A stretch of 64,000 nt of DNA from CAZEHS01 sp964424355 (GCA_964424355.1 CAYRIO010000003.1:1-64000); one strand, 5' to 3'; counted from the stretch's first letter, positions 42,474 to 51,985 are shown. Translations and numbers: made by a program. Notes: generated by a model from the sequence alone, not told the origin.

Positions 42474-42969
42474 GGTGTATCTGGGCCTGGGAAGTAATCT
42501 GGGAGATCGGCTCACGCAGATGCAAAGGGCCCTTGAATTCCTTCGGGGATCCGGTGCATTCAAGGAAATACGGGTATCCTCACTTTATGAGACGGATCCC
42601 TTAGGTTATACGGATCAGCCGCCGTTTCTCAATGCGGTCTTTTGCGGAAAAACTGAATTGCCCCCCCAGGCAGTGCTGGCCCTGTGCGCATCCGTTGAAA
42701 CGGAGCTGAACCGGGTCAGGGTTATCCACTGGGGGCCAAGAACCATTGATGCAGACATCCTATTATATGATACAATGCAGATGCGGGAACCGGATTTGAT
42801 CATTCCCCATCCCCGCATGTTTGAAAGAAGCTTTGTCCTTATCCCCCTGATTGAAATCTGCTCTCCGGAAATCGCTGCCTACTATGATTTGCCCGGTTGT
42901 ATGGAAGCATTGACCGAACAGGGTATCAGAAAGCTGGAACCTCATGAAACGACTATTGAATGGAACTAA
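42466..42969 (+). CDS. folK: hydroxymethyl-dihydropterin pyrophosphokinase
   Basis: A 167-residue kinase that transfers pyrophosphate from ATP to 6-hydroxymethyl-dihydropterin. Typical marks: Y-L-G-L-G-S-N-L-G-D-R near 5-15, Y-E-T-D-P-L-G-Y near 45-52, F-L-N-A-V, the strip W-G-P-R-T-I-D-A-D-I-L-L-Y near 89-101, and I-P-H-P-R-M. It overlaps folB by 8 bp and aroF by 26 bp. Confidence 0.96.
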   Translation: MHEVYLGLGSNLGDRLTQMQRALEFLRGSGAFKEIRVSSLYETDPLGYTDQPPFLNAVFCGKTELPPQAVLALCASVETELNRVRVIHWGPRTIDADILLYDTMQMREPDLIIPHPRMFERSFVLIPLIEICSPEIAAYYDLPGCMEALTEQGIRKLEPHETTIEWN

Positions 42970-43744
42970 ACGAATTATCCGCTATAAAGACCTGTGTATC
43001 GGAAGCGGCTGTCGGCCGATCCTTATCGCAGGTCCTTGTTCTGTTGAGAGCCGGGAACAGATGATCGAAACGGTTTTGGCCCTGAAAGAAATTGGGCTGG
43101 ATGTGCTGCGGGGCGGTGTTTTCAAACCGCGAACCAGCCCTTTCGATTTTCAGGGTCTGGGTCTTAAGGGGCTGGAATATCTGCGGGAAGCAGGGGATCG
43201 GGCCGGTGTGCCCGTGGTGACCGAGGTGACGGACGTGTCCCTTCTGGAGCCGGTTTCCGAGCTGGCGGACATCATTCAGATCGGCTCGCGGAACATGTAT
43301 CACTACGCCCTGCTCAAAGAAGTGGGAAAGCTCAAAAAACCGGTTCTACTGAAACGGGGAATGAGCGCCACCATTAAAGAATGGACCCTGGCGGCGGAGT
43401 ATATCGCTCAAAGCGGCAATACCGACATCATCCTCTGCGAACGGGGGATACGGACCTACGAAACCCACACCCGGAACACCCTGGATCTCTCCGCGGTGCC
43501 CCTGATGCAGGCGGAAACCGGCCTGCCCATCCTGGTGGATCCTAGTCATGGGACAGGGCGCAGGGAACTGATTCTGCCGATGTCACGGGCTGCACTGGCA
43601 TGCGGAGCAGATGGGTTGATGATTGAAGCGCACATCCGTCCGGAAGAGGCGCTTTGTGACGGCCCGCAGTCCCTTAGCCCGAATCAGTACCGTGAGCTGG
43701 TCAAGGGGATTCAAATCTTTCTTCAGGAGGGACATTGTGAATAG
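42944..43744 (+). CDS. aroF: 3-deoxy-7-phosphoheptulonate synthase (DAHP synthase)
   Basis: A 266-residue type I-beta DAHP synthase (KDO8PS-like), lacking N-terminal ferredoxin-like or chorismate mutase regulatory domains. Signatures: I-A-G-P-C-S-V-E-S near 27-35, F-K-P-R-T-S-P near 57-63, Q-I-G-S-R-N-M near 107-113, K-R-G-M, and D-P-S-H-G-T-G-R-R. It condenses PEP and erythrose-4-phosphate, the first step to chorismate. Being the last biosynthetic gene of the pab-fol operon, it supplies chorismate for pABA. No feedback domain is seen. The ribosome binding site is weak; overlap with folK suggests coupling. Confidence 0.94.
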   Translation: MKRLLNGTKRIIRYKDLCIGSGCRPILIAGPCSVESREQMIETVLALKEIGLDVLRGGVFKPRTSPFDFQGLGLKGLEYLREAGDRAGVPVVTEVTDVSLLEPVSELADIIQIGSRNMYHYALLKEVGKLKKPVLLKRGMSATIKEWTLAAEYIAQSGNTDIILCERGIRTYETHTRNTLDLSAVPLMQAETGLPILVDPSHGTGRRELILPMSRAALACGADGLMIEAHIRPEEALCDGPQSLSPNQYRELVKGIQIFLQEGHCE

Positions 43745-44507
43745 CACCCTGTCATTTCCCCAAAAGTTGTTCAAGAGCCTCTTCGACATCCGTTACTATG
43801 CCGAAGTGTTGAAACAGAAAACATCTAAAGCGGTGAAATTCGGAATTGTTGCGGCGCTGTTTTTCGGAAGTCTTTCCATGATCCAACCCCTGGTGGAATG
43901 GAACCGGACCATTGATCAGATTGTGACAGACATGCAGCTGCATCTTGCACCCTTCACGGTTTCCAAAGGGGTTCTGAGCAGCACGTCTGGAACCCCTTAT
44001 GCTCTAAATATGGCGGGGCTGGCCATTGTGGTGGATCCCAGAACGGACGAAACGGCACTTCAGTCCGATGCCGGTTTCGGTTTTTATCTCACCAAGAGCA
44101 AGATCACGATCAAGAACGGTCTCAACGTGGGGAAAAGTCAGGGCTACAAGGAGCTGCTGAAGGAATCCTTCAACAAAGAGGACCTGATTGCGGTGATTTC
44201 AACCATGCGGTATGTCGGATGGATCCTCATTCCCCTGGGTGCCTTGTATGGCATCGTGATGCTGTTTTTCAGCGCCGCGCTGACGATGTTCTTCGGCCGT
44301 GTGGTTTATGCACTGTCGCGGAAGACGATCACCCATCGGGACAGCTTCGTCGTTGCCATCTACGCCCAGGTGTTCGCGGGTACGCTGTACCTGATGGCTA
44401 CCTTGTCGCAGCTGGAAATCACCTATCTTTATCCCATGTGCATGATGGTCATGGGGCTCTATTATTTCCGGCTGTCCCGGCTGGATGAGCAGGATCACGA
44501 AGGATGA
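43737..44507 (+). CDS. DUF1189 family membrane protein
   Basis: A 256-residue protein starting at GTG 43737, with CAGGAGGG upstream. A first membrane helix (about 27-44; G-I-V-A-A-L-F-F-G-S-L) is followed by an external region (about 50-155) and about three helices at 160-245. This is the DUF1189 layout, of unknown function; the M-F-F-S-A-A-L-T-M-F-F-G-R part fits. It overlaps aroF by 8 bp and closes the folate operon, so it is co-expressed, though no direct role in folate is known. Confidence 0.75.
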   Translation: MNSTLSFPQKLFKSLFDIRYYAEVLKQKTSKAVKFGIVAALFFGSLSMIQPLVEWNRTIDQIVTDMQLHLAPFTVSKGVLSSTSGTPYALNMAGLAIVVDPRTDETALQSDAGFGFYLTKSKITIKNGLNVGKSQGYKELLKESFNKEDLIAVISTMRYVGWILIPLGALYGIVMLFFSAALTMFFGRVVYALSRKTITHRDSFVVAIYAQVFAGTLYLMATLSQLEITYLYPMCMMVMGLYYFRLSRLDEQDHEG

Positions 44508-44512
44508 ACCCG

Positions 44513-44545
44513 AAACACCCTGGTTTACATAACAGGGTGTTTTTT
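44513..44545 (+). terminator. terminator of the pab-fol operon
   Basis: AAACACCCTG (44513-44522) pairs with CAGGGTGTTT (44533-44542), then T-run. Ends the ten-gene operon. Confidence 0.92.
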
Positions 44546-44553
44546 ACAATACG

Positions 44554-44631
44554 ATGACAGCGTCAGTGGTATTCTTGATTTGTTCCACTACAACTCAATG
44601 TGTCGCCCTGGCACGGCCTATGGCAGTTTAG
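44554..44631 (+). CDS. possible 25-residue leader peptide
   Basis: An open frame from ATG 44554 to TAG 44629 encodes M-T-A-S-V-V-F-L-I-C-S-T-T-T-Q-C and ends A-R-P-M-A-V. It runs through attenuator arm 1 (44616-44624). No Shine-Dalgarno is visible, so it may be chance. Confidence 0.2.
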   Translation: MTASVVFLICSTTTQCVALARPMAV

Positions 44632-44689
44632 CCTGATCATCCTCAGATGCACATGTTAAGCCATAGGCGTCCAAGTCCTATGGCTTTTT
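44616..44689 (+). promoter_or_regulatory. three-arm attenuator-like element
   Basis: GCCTATGGC (44616-44624), GCCATAGGC (44660-44668) and CCTATGGC (44677-44684) are mutually exclusive partners. Arm 2 pairs with arm 3 to make an 8-bp terminator followed by five T, or with arm 1 to prevent it. No ligand-binding family recognised. Confidence 0.6.
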
Positions 44690-44712
44690 GATTGTAAATA
44701 GAGAGACCATTC

Positions 44713-44752
44713 AAAAACCGTAGGATTGTTCTATCAATCATCGGTTTTTTTT
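44713..44752 (+). terminator. second terminator before the 56-aa gene
   Basis: AAAAACCG plus GATTG pairs with CAATC plus CGGTTTTT, ending in a long T-run. It lies between the attenuator-like element and the next small gene. Confidence 0.85.
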
Positions 44753-44778
44753 ATTGTACTTACTTGGGAGGAATCATT

Positions 44779-44949
44779 ATGTCACTAAATGACTTTAAAC
44801 TGCGCTTCGGATCTTTGGATATCCGGATCAATATCAATCGCAATGAAGAAAGAAGGCGGGAAAAGATCCGCAAGAATTTTGAACAGGATGGCCGAATCAG
44901 AGACATGCAGGAAAGCAGAAACAAAATCAAAAGCACTTCTATTTTGTAA
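44779..44949 (+). CDS. hypothetical small charged protein, 56 aa
   Basis: Reads M-S-L-N-D-F-K-L-R-F-G-S-L-D-I-R and continues with a very basic/acidic helix (N-E-E-R-R-R-E-K-I-R-K-N-F-E-Q-D). No family recognised. GGGAGGAATC precedes the ATG with good spacing, which supports translation. It is bracketed by terminators at 44713-44752 and 44955-44993, so it is its own transcript or depends on read-through. Confidence 0.6.
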   Translation: MSLNDFKLRFGSLDIRININRNEERRREKIRKNFEQDGRIRDMQESRNKIKSTSIL

Positions 44950-44954
44950 AAACC

Positions 44955-44993
44955 AGAATGGCCCCGCTTCAGTGATGCAAGCGGGGCCATTCT
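44955..44993. terminator. bidirectional terminator
   Basis: A perfect 15-bp stem (44955-44969 with 44979-44993) with 9-nt loop between convergent genes. T-run is weak. Confidence 0.8.
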
Positions 44994-44999
44994 ATCTGT

Positions 45000-45656
45000 T
45001 CAACCCTTGGGGTTGGTCCGGGATGTTTGGACGATCGAGGCAAACGGGGAATTGTTCTGGCTGACTGGCGGCTCAGTCGGGGGATGGATGCCGCTGATGA
45101 TGGTGAAGGCCTTGTTGAATAAGGCAAGTCCGGGGAAAAAGACCGCTTCGAAAAAGTCAGGGCTATTCTGAACGGCCTTCTTAAAAAAACCGTCGTCAAA
45201 TTCAAGCTGGTTGATGCCGATGATGCGGATTCCCATTTTCTCCAGATTGAATTGCTGACGCCCCAACAGATCCCCAAGGGTTTCAGAATGTCGGGTATGG
45301 AACACGCGGTCAAAGGTCAGGACAGAGGCGGTGGTCTGATTGAATTGTTTGACCAGCTCCTTGATCTGCTTCATGAACCCTTCGGGATCTTCTTTGAATG
45401 CCTTGACCATATCCCGGAACTGTTCGCCTCTTGCGTTCAGGTTCTTATGGGCAGCCAGCAGGGCTCGTGTATGTTCATGCATCAGTTCGATATTGAACAT
45501 GAGGGTGGGCTTGGGATTATTCAGTTGATTGGCTGCTGGCCGGATTGGCTGTACGGCGTCAATGACAGTAGATTTTGGCGTGTAGCGCAGGGTTTTAAGG
45601 TATTTGTTCCGGTACTCTTCCTTGCTGAGGGGCGATTTTTTAGTGATTCCATCCAT
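45000..45656 (-). CDS. hypothetical protein, 218 aa
   Basis: A soluble protein without recognised domain. The N-terminus (M-D-G-I-T-K-K-S-P-L-S-K-E-E-Y-R-N-K-Y-L) is charged. The middle is helical (M-F-N-I-E-L-M-H-E-H-T-R-A-L-L). A region with F-N-Q-T-T-A-S-V-L...R-H-S-E-T-L-G-D-L-L-G...L-E-K-M-G-I-R-I is loosely like the ends of flagellar hook-associated proteins. That resemblance is weak, and I give no function. The ATG at 45656 follows GGGAGGG. Its start is 190 bp from the divergent giant gene. Confidence 0.6.
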   Translation of the reverse strand: MDGITKKSPLSKEEYRNKYLKTLRYTPKSTVIDAVQPIRPAANQLNNPKPTLMFNIELMHEHTRALLAAHKNLNARGEQFRDMVKAFKEDPEGFMKQIKELVKQFNQTTASVLTFDRVFHTRHSETLGDLLGRQQFNLEKMGIRIIGINQLEFDDGFFKKAVQNSPDFFEAVFFPGLALFNKAFTIISGIHPPTEPPVSQNNSPFASIVQTSRTNPKG

Positions 45657-45846
45657 GGAAATCCCTCCCTTCCTAAAAGAGTTATCGGCATAAATCATGA
45701 ATAATTAAATTCTAAGGGGGCAAAATCTTAGTTTCCATGTAAAGATGCTTAGGAATCCTCCGGTGTGGTAGAATTATAAATATGCTTGGAAATTGTCATG
45801 GTAACAGGGCCAATGGCTGCGATCAATATGATTAAGGGGTGGCGCG

Positions 45847-48800
45847 ATGGAACAGGAACTGGCTGAAAAAATATATCAGGAAATCCGCAGCAATCTGCTG
45901 AGCAGCCGAATCATCAAGCGGTATCGTTTCAACCAGGATCGGCTGGAATACTTACTGAAAGATGACAGTTTCACTGAAAAACTGGTCCATATGATCAAAC
46001 GTCAGGATTATTCCTGTGCGGCGGTCCTGGGAATCTGCCGGGGGATTCTGATTGAACTTTCCGCAGGGAAGCAGCCGGAAAACTGGTTGGACTATGTGTA
46101 TAATTATGCCCTGGCCCAATCTTTTCCGGATGCGGTTCAAATCACTCTCAAGCCTGAATTTGAAAAAGCCTCCGTCGTCTATCTGGAATTCCTGCGGGTC
46201 ATTTCAGAATATCAGAAGAAGTCTGCGGATGGCTCATTCCAATCGACTTATCCGTTTGAGCCCCTGACGCCTGATGAAGAAGCGAATCTGGAGAATGCCG
46301 ACGAATATCGCCGGTTCCGGGTTTCGTTCCGAAATGATTACATCTATGAAATGATGAAGCTGAACCAGGAAGTGGCGGGCTATACGACGCTGGACCATAT
46401 CTGCGGCGTGCATTTCCTCGCCCTACGGGTAGCGCGGCAATTGAAGCAGCTGGGTTTTGAGATTGACCTGGGCCGGGTATCCGGTGCAGCGGCGGGGCAT
46501 GACATCGGAAAATATGGCTGCAAGCCGGAAGAGGCGAAGCGAGTCGCTTATTTTCATTACTACTACACGGATGAGTGGTTCAAGGCCCGGGAAATCACGT
46601 ACATCCGGAATGTAGCCGTGAACCATTCCACCTGGGACCTGGAGTTTGAAAACCTGCCCATCGAAGCCCTGATCCTCATCTATAGCGACTTCTGCGTAAA
46701 GGCGCCCCGAGACAGCCGCTATCCTTTCGATATGCAGTTCTATGATCTGGCGGAATCCTTTGAGGTGATCCTGGAGAAGCTGGACAATGTGGACGAGGCC
46801 AAGGAGAAGCGATACCGACGGGTTTACGCCAAGCTTCGGGACTTTGAGGAGTTCATGAAGTACCACGGGGTGGAGGTGGATGTCCATAAGCCTATCCTGA
46901 CATTGGGCCGCAGGGATCCTGAAGCCCGGCATTTTTCACTCCAGCAGGGGAACGCCCTGACAGAAAGTTTGAAATATCAAGCGTTTCGTCATAATATCGG
47001 CCTGCTGCATACCCTGCGGGACGAATCGTCCCTCAACGCCGTTCTTGAAAACGCCCGAAGTCTGAAACAGGTCAGTGGTCTCAGGGGATACATATTTGTA
47101 CTGGAAGAATACAGCATGTACCTGACAGCCAAACAAAAGATGACGACCCTCTATTTCTTGTATGAGATGCTGGTCCATCCGGAAGAGGATATCCGCAAGC
47201 AGTGTGCCGAATTGATGGGGCGGCTGATTGCGAATTTTGATGAGGATTATCGGAAAGAACTGCCCAAGGATGTGGTATTGAAGCTTCAGGACATCACCGC
47301 CTTGGATCTGCTTAAGAAGTATCTGGAGTTGTTCCTGTTTCCGGATCAAAAGGTTACGGCAAAGCATGCCCAGTGGATCGGGCACAACCTGGCGTATCTG
47401 ATCCGTTCACTTTTCAGTCATGGCAAGGAGCCTGTGAAGCAGGCTTATGTGAAAGCCATTCTGGAACAATATCAGGCGAACATGCACGATCCGGACCGCA
47501 TGGGTTTCCTGCTCAGCGCCATCAAATCCCTTCCTCTGGACATCTGCCACGATGTCACGGCGGTTTTTCTGCTGAACTATGTGGTGCAGGCTCTGGAGAA
47601 CCCGCAAACGGATATCCGCCTTCAGGGGCTGGATGCGTTTTTTAGCTTGGGATCCCGAATGAACGCAGAAATCCGGATGAAGATGCAACTGGGCGGTCTG
47701 CTGGAAAAAGAGGTGCAGCTGCCTGCCAATCCGGCCATTCGGAATATCCGGCTTAAAATCGCTCAAGGTCTGGATTTGGATAACGCCTTTCTTGAGCGGC
47801 TGAAGCACGAAGCGGATCAGGATTTTGCCGTGGTCTCCGAGCTGTTCCTGAGCAATTTAAAATCCGCCACCACCGAACAGGTGAAGATGCAGCAGATAGA
47901 AATCCTGTACCGCCATGCCATCGAGAAGAAGGCGGAAGAGCGGTTCTATACCGCCATGCACTTTTGTAACCTGCTGAAGGTCAGCGCGTATGAAACGGTA
48001 CGGAACTACGCCGGGGAGACCCTGGTGCGCCTGAATGGGCATCTTTCCTTCGAGCAGCGCAACGATATTGTGGTCGAGCTGTGGAAGGCCCTGGAGATAG
48101 AGCGCTACCAGTTCACCAAATATATTCCGGATTACCTGGGGCAGATCATCCTGCAGCTGGATGAAAAGGAGATCGAGGAGATCCTGGAGGATCTTCACGA
48201 CAAGATGAAGAAGGCCAGCCCTCAGATCTGCATGCTGATCCTCAAGACCCTGGGGGTCGCCCTGGTCCATTTTCAGCTGGGCGTCAGCCGGGAATCCAGT
48301 TCTTTGCCACAGCGGTTCCTGAAACGGATTGCCGGGATCCTGCTCAATGGCCTGGCCCATTTTGATCCGGAGGTTCATCGGACGGCAGTCAGTGTTTTCG
48401 GTCGGGATATCTTCGGATCGTCGCTGCTGACGCTGGAAGAGAAAGAACCCCTTTACCGGCTGGTTGCAAAAAAAATGCTGGCCATTACGGGGCTGGTACA
48501 AGAGGACAGTGAACTCACCTTCCTCAGCTATGCCGCGGCCTTGAATCACTTGTACCGCTTCATTGCGGATTTTTCCCACTTCAACGGGACATTGGAGCTG
48601 CCCGTTCCTGCCCGGATCGCCTTTTTCCCCGGCGCGTTCGATCCCTTCAGCCTGGCACACAAGGAAAGTGCCAAGGAGATACGGGACATGGGGTTTGAGG
48701 TGTATCTGTATGTGGATGAGTTCTCATGGAGCAAACGGACCCAGCCCAACATCATCCGGCGTCAGATCATCAAGATGTCCATCGCCGAGGAGTTCGGTCT

Positions 48801-50742
48801 GTTCACGTACCCCCGGGGGCTGGTGGTGAACATTGCCAACCCATCGGATCTGAAAGCCCTGCGGAATAACTTTCCAGAGGCCGATGTGCATATCGTGGTG
48901 GGCAGTGATGTCATCGCCAATGCATCCGCTTATGCCGGGGAAACCGATGCTGAAAGCATCCAGTCGTTTTCCCACATCGTCTTTGAACGGATTGCCAACC
49001 TTGGCACAGAGGAATCCGAAAGGCTGGAACAGCGTCTGCAGGGTCTTAAAAAGGCGTTGATCCGCATGAATCTGTCGGATCGGTACGAAACCATCAGCAG
49101 TACGCAGATCCGGACCCTGATTGACCAGAACCGCGATGTATCGGATCTCATTGACCCTCTGGTACAGAAATTCATCTATGAGCGGGGGCTTTACCGCCGT
49201 GAGCCGCAGTTCAAGCAAGTGTTGATGACGAAGGCCCTGTCGGTGGAGGTGCACAGTGAGCTGAGTGAAGAGCTGCTTCGGGAAGTGTGTGAGCTGTCCC
49301 GGATCCGCTATGAAAAAATGATTGCGATCCTCAACGATGTGAAATACGAGCACTCCACCCGGATCCTGACCATCCGCAGCAATGAAAAGGAAGGGGTCCT
49401 GCTGGGATTCAGCCTTTTTCACTGGCTTCGGGCCAGCAATATCTACAAGGAATTCAAGAACCAGGCCATCTGCGATTATATCTACTCCAAGTCCATGGGC
49501 CGGATCATCGTCATCGACGGCCTGTATATCCACCCGGACCACAATCTGGAGAACATGGAGCAGATGCTCCTCACAGAAACCCTGGCCGCCTGCATTGCCA
49601 AGGATTACACCTATACCATCTACCGCAACCTCTTGAGCAGGAAGATGTCGCCGCAGCTCAAAGAGGTGCTGGAGCTCCAGGGCTTTGTCGAGGTGGCGGA
49701 CGATGAGGAGCACCAGAGCGTGTATGCCGTGAACATGTCTTCCCCCTGCACCCTGACCTTTGATGCCCGGGCCGCCATCAAGGATCCATACCGCCAGGAA
49801 TTCCTGATGGTCAGGGCCTTCCAGCGGACCCGGAAGCGCTTGCAAAAAGCCCTGACAGAGCTGTATCCCGGAAATCTTGTCCTGAGCTTCGACCGGACGA
49901 TGATGTATGAGCACCTGATCAAGAAAATCTGTGATGAGAACGGCGTCAGTACCATCCCCGAAGTGCCGCGAACGCTGGGGCCACTGATGTGTGTGCCCTA
50001 CGGCGATATCTTCAAACGCTGGATCCTCCCGAACACCATCACCAAAGCCTTCCACACGGAGCGGTATTACAGCCCGGACGCCAAGCGGTATCAGGTGGAA
50101 GCATACCCGCATTATCTGAACATCGACACCCAGGTGGAGACCTTTAAATCCTTCAACCGGCAGCTGATCCTGGTGGATGACCTGCTGGACAAGGGATATC
50201 GGCTCCAAGCCATTCAAAGTGTTCTTCAGAAGAAAAATGTGGAGGTGAAGAAAATCATCGTGGCGATCCTCTCCGGACGGGGTAAATCCATGATTGAAGG
50301 GGAAAATCGGGAAGTGGATTGTGCTTACTTCATTCCGCGTCTCCGGGTGTGGTTCAACGAAAGCCATATGTATCCGTTTATCGGCGGAGATACCCTGTGG
50401 CGGGGCAGTTCCAATGAAATCAGCATCCTGCCCTCGGTGAACCTGATCATGCCCTATGCCTGGCCTTCCTATATCAAGGGCGCCAGCCGGGAATCCATCT
50501 TCAAGCTGTCTGTCGTAAGCCTGGAGAACGCCATTGAAATCATGGAGGCATTGGAAGAGGTGTATCTCATGGCCCATGAACGGAACCTGACCCTGGCGCA
50601 GCTGGGGGATGTCATGATTTCGCCCCGGTATCCCGACCGGGGAAATGATCTTCAATATGATTTGAGCAAGAAGCCCTCCGCCTACCTGAAATACGATCTT
50701 GAATCCCTGTTGCGATTCAAGGATGCCTATACCGAAAAGTGA
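45847..50742 (+). CDS. 1631-aa multidomain protein: HD + helical repeats + NadD-like + GNAT-like + PRTase-like
   Basis: Residues about 170-300 form an HD phosphohydrolase-like domain (L-D-H-I-C-G-V-H, then G-H-D-I-G-K with H218-D219, N-H-S and Y-S-D-F). Residues about 380-900 are HEAT-like helices. Residues about 920-1118 are a NadD/cytidylyltransferase-like domain (F-F-P-G-A-F-D-P-F-S-L-A-H; I-S-S-T-Q-I-R); S-L-A-H replaces the common H-x-G-H. About 1120-1310 is GNAT-like with V-I-D-G-L-Y-I-H-P. About 1310-1500 has L-I-L-V-D-D-L-L-D-K-G-Y near 1440, the PRPP-binding loop of phosphoribosyltransferases. No signal peptide. Combination of nucleotide-modifying modules suggests NAD/nucleotide metabolism or tailoring; function unknown. 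AAGGGG precedes the ATG. Confidence 0.8.
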   Translation: MEQELAEKIYQEIRSNLLSSRIIKRYRFNQDRLEYLLKDDSFTEKLVHMIKRQDYSCAAVLGICRGILIELSAGKQPENWLDYVYNYALAQSFPDAVQITLKPEFEKASVVYLEFLRVISEYQKKSADGSFQSTYPFEPLTPDEEANLENADEYRRFRVSFRNDYIYEMMKLNQEVAGYTTLDHICGVHFLALRVARQLKQLGFEIDLGRVSGAAAGHDIGKYGCKPEEAKRVAYFHYYYTDEWFKAREITYIRNVAVNHSTWDLEFENLPIEALILIYSDFCVKAPRDSRYPFDMQFYDLAESFEVILEKLDNVDEAKEKRYRRVYAKLRDFEEFMKYHGVEVDVHKPILTLGRRDPEARHFSLQQGNALTESLKYQAFRHNIGLLHTLRDESSLNAVLENARSLKQVSGLRGYIFVLEEYSMYLTAKQKMTTLYFLYEMLVHPEEDIRKQCAELMGRLIANFDEDYRKELPKDVVLKLQDITALDLLKKYLELFLFPDQKVTAKHAQWIGHNLAYLIRSLFSHGKEPVKQAYVKAILEQYQANMHDPDRMGFLLSAIKSLPLDICHDVTAVFLLNYVVQALENPQTDIRLQGLDAFFSLGSRMNAEIRMKMQLGGLLEKEVQLPANPAIRNIRLKIAQGLDLDNAFLERLKHEADQDFAVVSELFLSNLKSATTEQVKMQQIEILYRHAIEKKAEERFYTAMHFCNLLKVSAYETVRNYAGETLVRLNGHLSFEQRNDIVVELWKALEIERYQFTKYIPDYLGQIILQLDEKEIEEILEDLHDKMKKASPQICMLILKTLGVALVHFQLGVSRESSSLPQRFLKRIAGILLNGLAHFDPEVHRTAVSVFGRDIFGSSLLTLEEKEPLYRLVAKKMLAITGLVQEDSELTFLSYAAALNHLYRFIADFSHFNGTLELPVPARIAFFPGAFDPFSLAHKESAKEIRDMGFEVYLYVDEFSWSKRTQPNIIRRQIIKMSIAEEFGLFTYPRGLVVNIANPSDLKALRNNFPEADVHIVVGSDVIANASAYAGETDAESIQSFSHIVFERIANLGTEESERLEQRLQGLKKALIRMNLSDRYETISSTQIRTLIDQNRDVSDLIDPLVQKFIYERGLYRREPQFKQVLMTKALSVEVHSELSEELLREVCELSRIRYEKMIAILNDVKYEHSTRILTIRSNEKEGVLLGFSLFHWLRASNIYKEFKNQAICDYIYSKSMGRIIVIDGLYIHPDHNLENMEQMLLTETLAACIAKDYTYTIYRNLLSRKMSPQLKEVLELQGFVEVADDEEHQSVYAVNMSSPCTLTFDARAAIKDPYRQEFLMVRAFQRTRKRLQKALTELYPGNLVLSFDRTMMYEHLIKKICDENGVSTIPEVPRTLGPLMCVPYGDIFKRWILPNTITKAFHTERYYSPDAKRYQVEAYPHYLNIDTQVETFKSFNRQLILVDDLLDKGYRLQAIQSVLQKKNVEVKKIIVAILSGRGKSMIEGENREVDCAYFIPRLRVWFNESHMYPFIGGDTLWRGSSNEISILPSVNLIMPYAWPSYIKGASRESIFKLSVVSLENAIEIMEALEEVYLMAHERNLTLAQLGDVMISPRYPDRGNDLQYDLSKKPSAYLKYDLESLLRFKDAYTEK

Positions 50743-50749
50743 GGACCCC

Positions 50750-51985
50750 ATGACTATCTACACATATCAGGAAGAATTGATCCTCAGCAAGGGGCCCTTC
50801 CCTGAAGGGGTCGCCGTCGATCCGGAAGCGGCAGTGGCTTTCTCCGGGCGGATCCTTTATCTGAATGCCGGTTTGAAGAGAGCAGAAAGAGTCGCCTTTC
50901 AGGTGAATCATTGGTCGCAGTTGGGTATTACCTCTGAAAGTGAAAGCCTGCTGTGGCAGGACTCTGAGGCGGCCCCCTGGGAGCAGTGGTTGCTGGATGC
51001 CATTGAAGCCGGGCGGGTGATTTCCGTGAATACGGCACACCCGGATTGGCGGAAGCACGTCCGTTGTCCCGAAAGAAAAACCTGGCGGGTCCATGTGGTG
51101 GGCCTGGGTGATGTGGGGGGAATCCTCCTTACCGGGCTGAGGTTGTTGGGTCATGGGGATATCCGGGAGCTGGGGCTCTACGACCCGGATCCTGCCAAGT
51201 GTCAGCGCTGGCACCGGGAAATCGGCCAGATTTGCACCCCCTTTGAAGCCGATGCCATGGCCGTGCGGATTGTGGACTCGGAGGAGCTTTTTAATTGTGA
51301 CCTGTTTGTGTTCTGTGCCAGCCGCAGTGTGCCGCCCCTTGATCAGGCGGTTACCGACGTGCGGATGGTCCAGTTCGTTGGGAATGCCGATATCTTGAAA
51401 CCTTATGCCCGGCGGGCGGTCCGGGAAGGCTATGCAGGGATCTTTGCCGTGGTCTCCGATCCGGTGGACCAGCTCTGTCAGTCCGTTCAGATCACCATGA
51501 CCGAGACCGCCGCACGGGAGAATCTTGCCCCGCTGAGGCCAGAGCAGGTGCGGGGATACGGCCTGGGGGTCATGAATGGCCGGGCATCCTGGTATGCACG
51601 GCAGAACCCTGAACTTTCCACCTATCTGACGGAGGGGCGTGCGTATGGCCCCCACGGGAAAGGCCTGATCATTGCCGACAGCGTCCGCCATTATGATAGC
51701 GGGAAAAGCCTCCACCTGACAGACCTCACCCTCAATGCCAATATCGAAGTGCGCAGTGCCGGATTCAAGCCCTATGTCGCACCGGCGCTCTCTTCCGGCG
51801 CCATTTCCCTGCTCTGCACGATCCGGGGACAGTGGCATTATTCCGCGGTTTCCTTTGGGGGGATGTTCATGGGCTGCAAGAACAGGCTGGTGCAGGGTAT
51901 TCAGGAAACCGAATGCCTGGATCTGCCGGATGCGCTTAAGGAACGGATCCGGTCAACCTGCGAAATTCTGAGGGAAACCCTGTGA
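50750..51985 (+). CDS. lactate/malate dehydrogenase-like NAD(P)-binding protein
   Basis: A 411-residue protein. An N-terminal extension (about 1-105) precedes a Rossmann fold: V-H-V-V-G-L-G-D-V-G-G at about 112-122, then L-G-L-Y-D-P-D-P for the adenosine ribose. Later G-P-H-G-K-G resembles the G-x-H-G loop around the catalytic His of malate/lactate dehydrogenases. It is longer than LDH/MDH (about 310 aa), and the rest diverges. It starts 7 bp after the giant gene and overlaps the next by 4 nt. Substrate unknown; GTGAGG is a modest binding site. Confidence 0.7.
   Translation: MTIYTYQEELILSKGPFPEGVAVDPEAAVAFSGRILYLNAGLKRAERVAFQVNHWSQLGITSESESLLWQDSEAAPWEQWLLDAIEAGRVISVNTAHPDWRKHVRCPERKTWRVHVVGLGDVGGILLTGLRLLGHGDIRELGLYDPDPAKCQRWHREIGQICTPFEADAMAVRIVDSEELFNCDLFVFCASRSVPPLDQAVTDVRMVQFVGNADILKPYARRAVREGYAGIFAVVSDPVDQLCQSVQITMTETAARENLAPLRPEQVRGYGLGVMNGRASWYARQNPELSTYLTEGRAYGPHGKGLIIADSVRHYDSGKSLHLTDLTLNANIEVRSAGFKPYVAPALSSGAISLLCTIRGQWHYSAVSFGGMFMGCKNRLVQGIQETECLDLPDALKERIRSTCEILRETL

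Noticed and set aside
44616..44689. c-di-GMP, fluoride, THF or ZTP riboswitch
   Set aside because: The conserved core sequences I recall for these classes are not present; only the expression-platform geometry is seen.
48724..50751. 675-residue open frame on the minus strand opposite the giant gene
   Set aside because: The plus-strand frame has recognisable NadD-like, GNAT-like and PRTase-like motifs; the antisense frame is His/Gln/Gly-rich low-information sequence typical of shadows.
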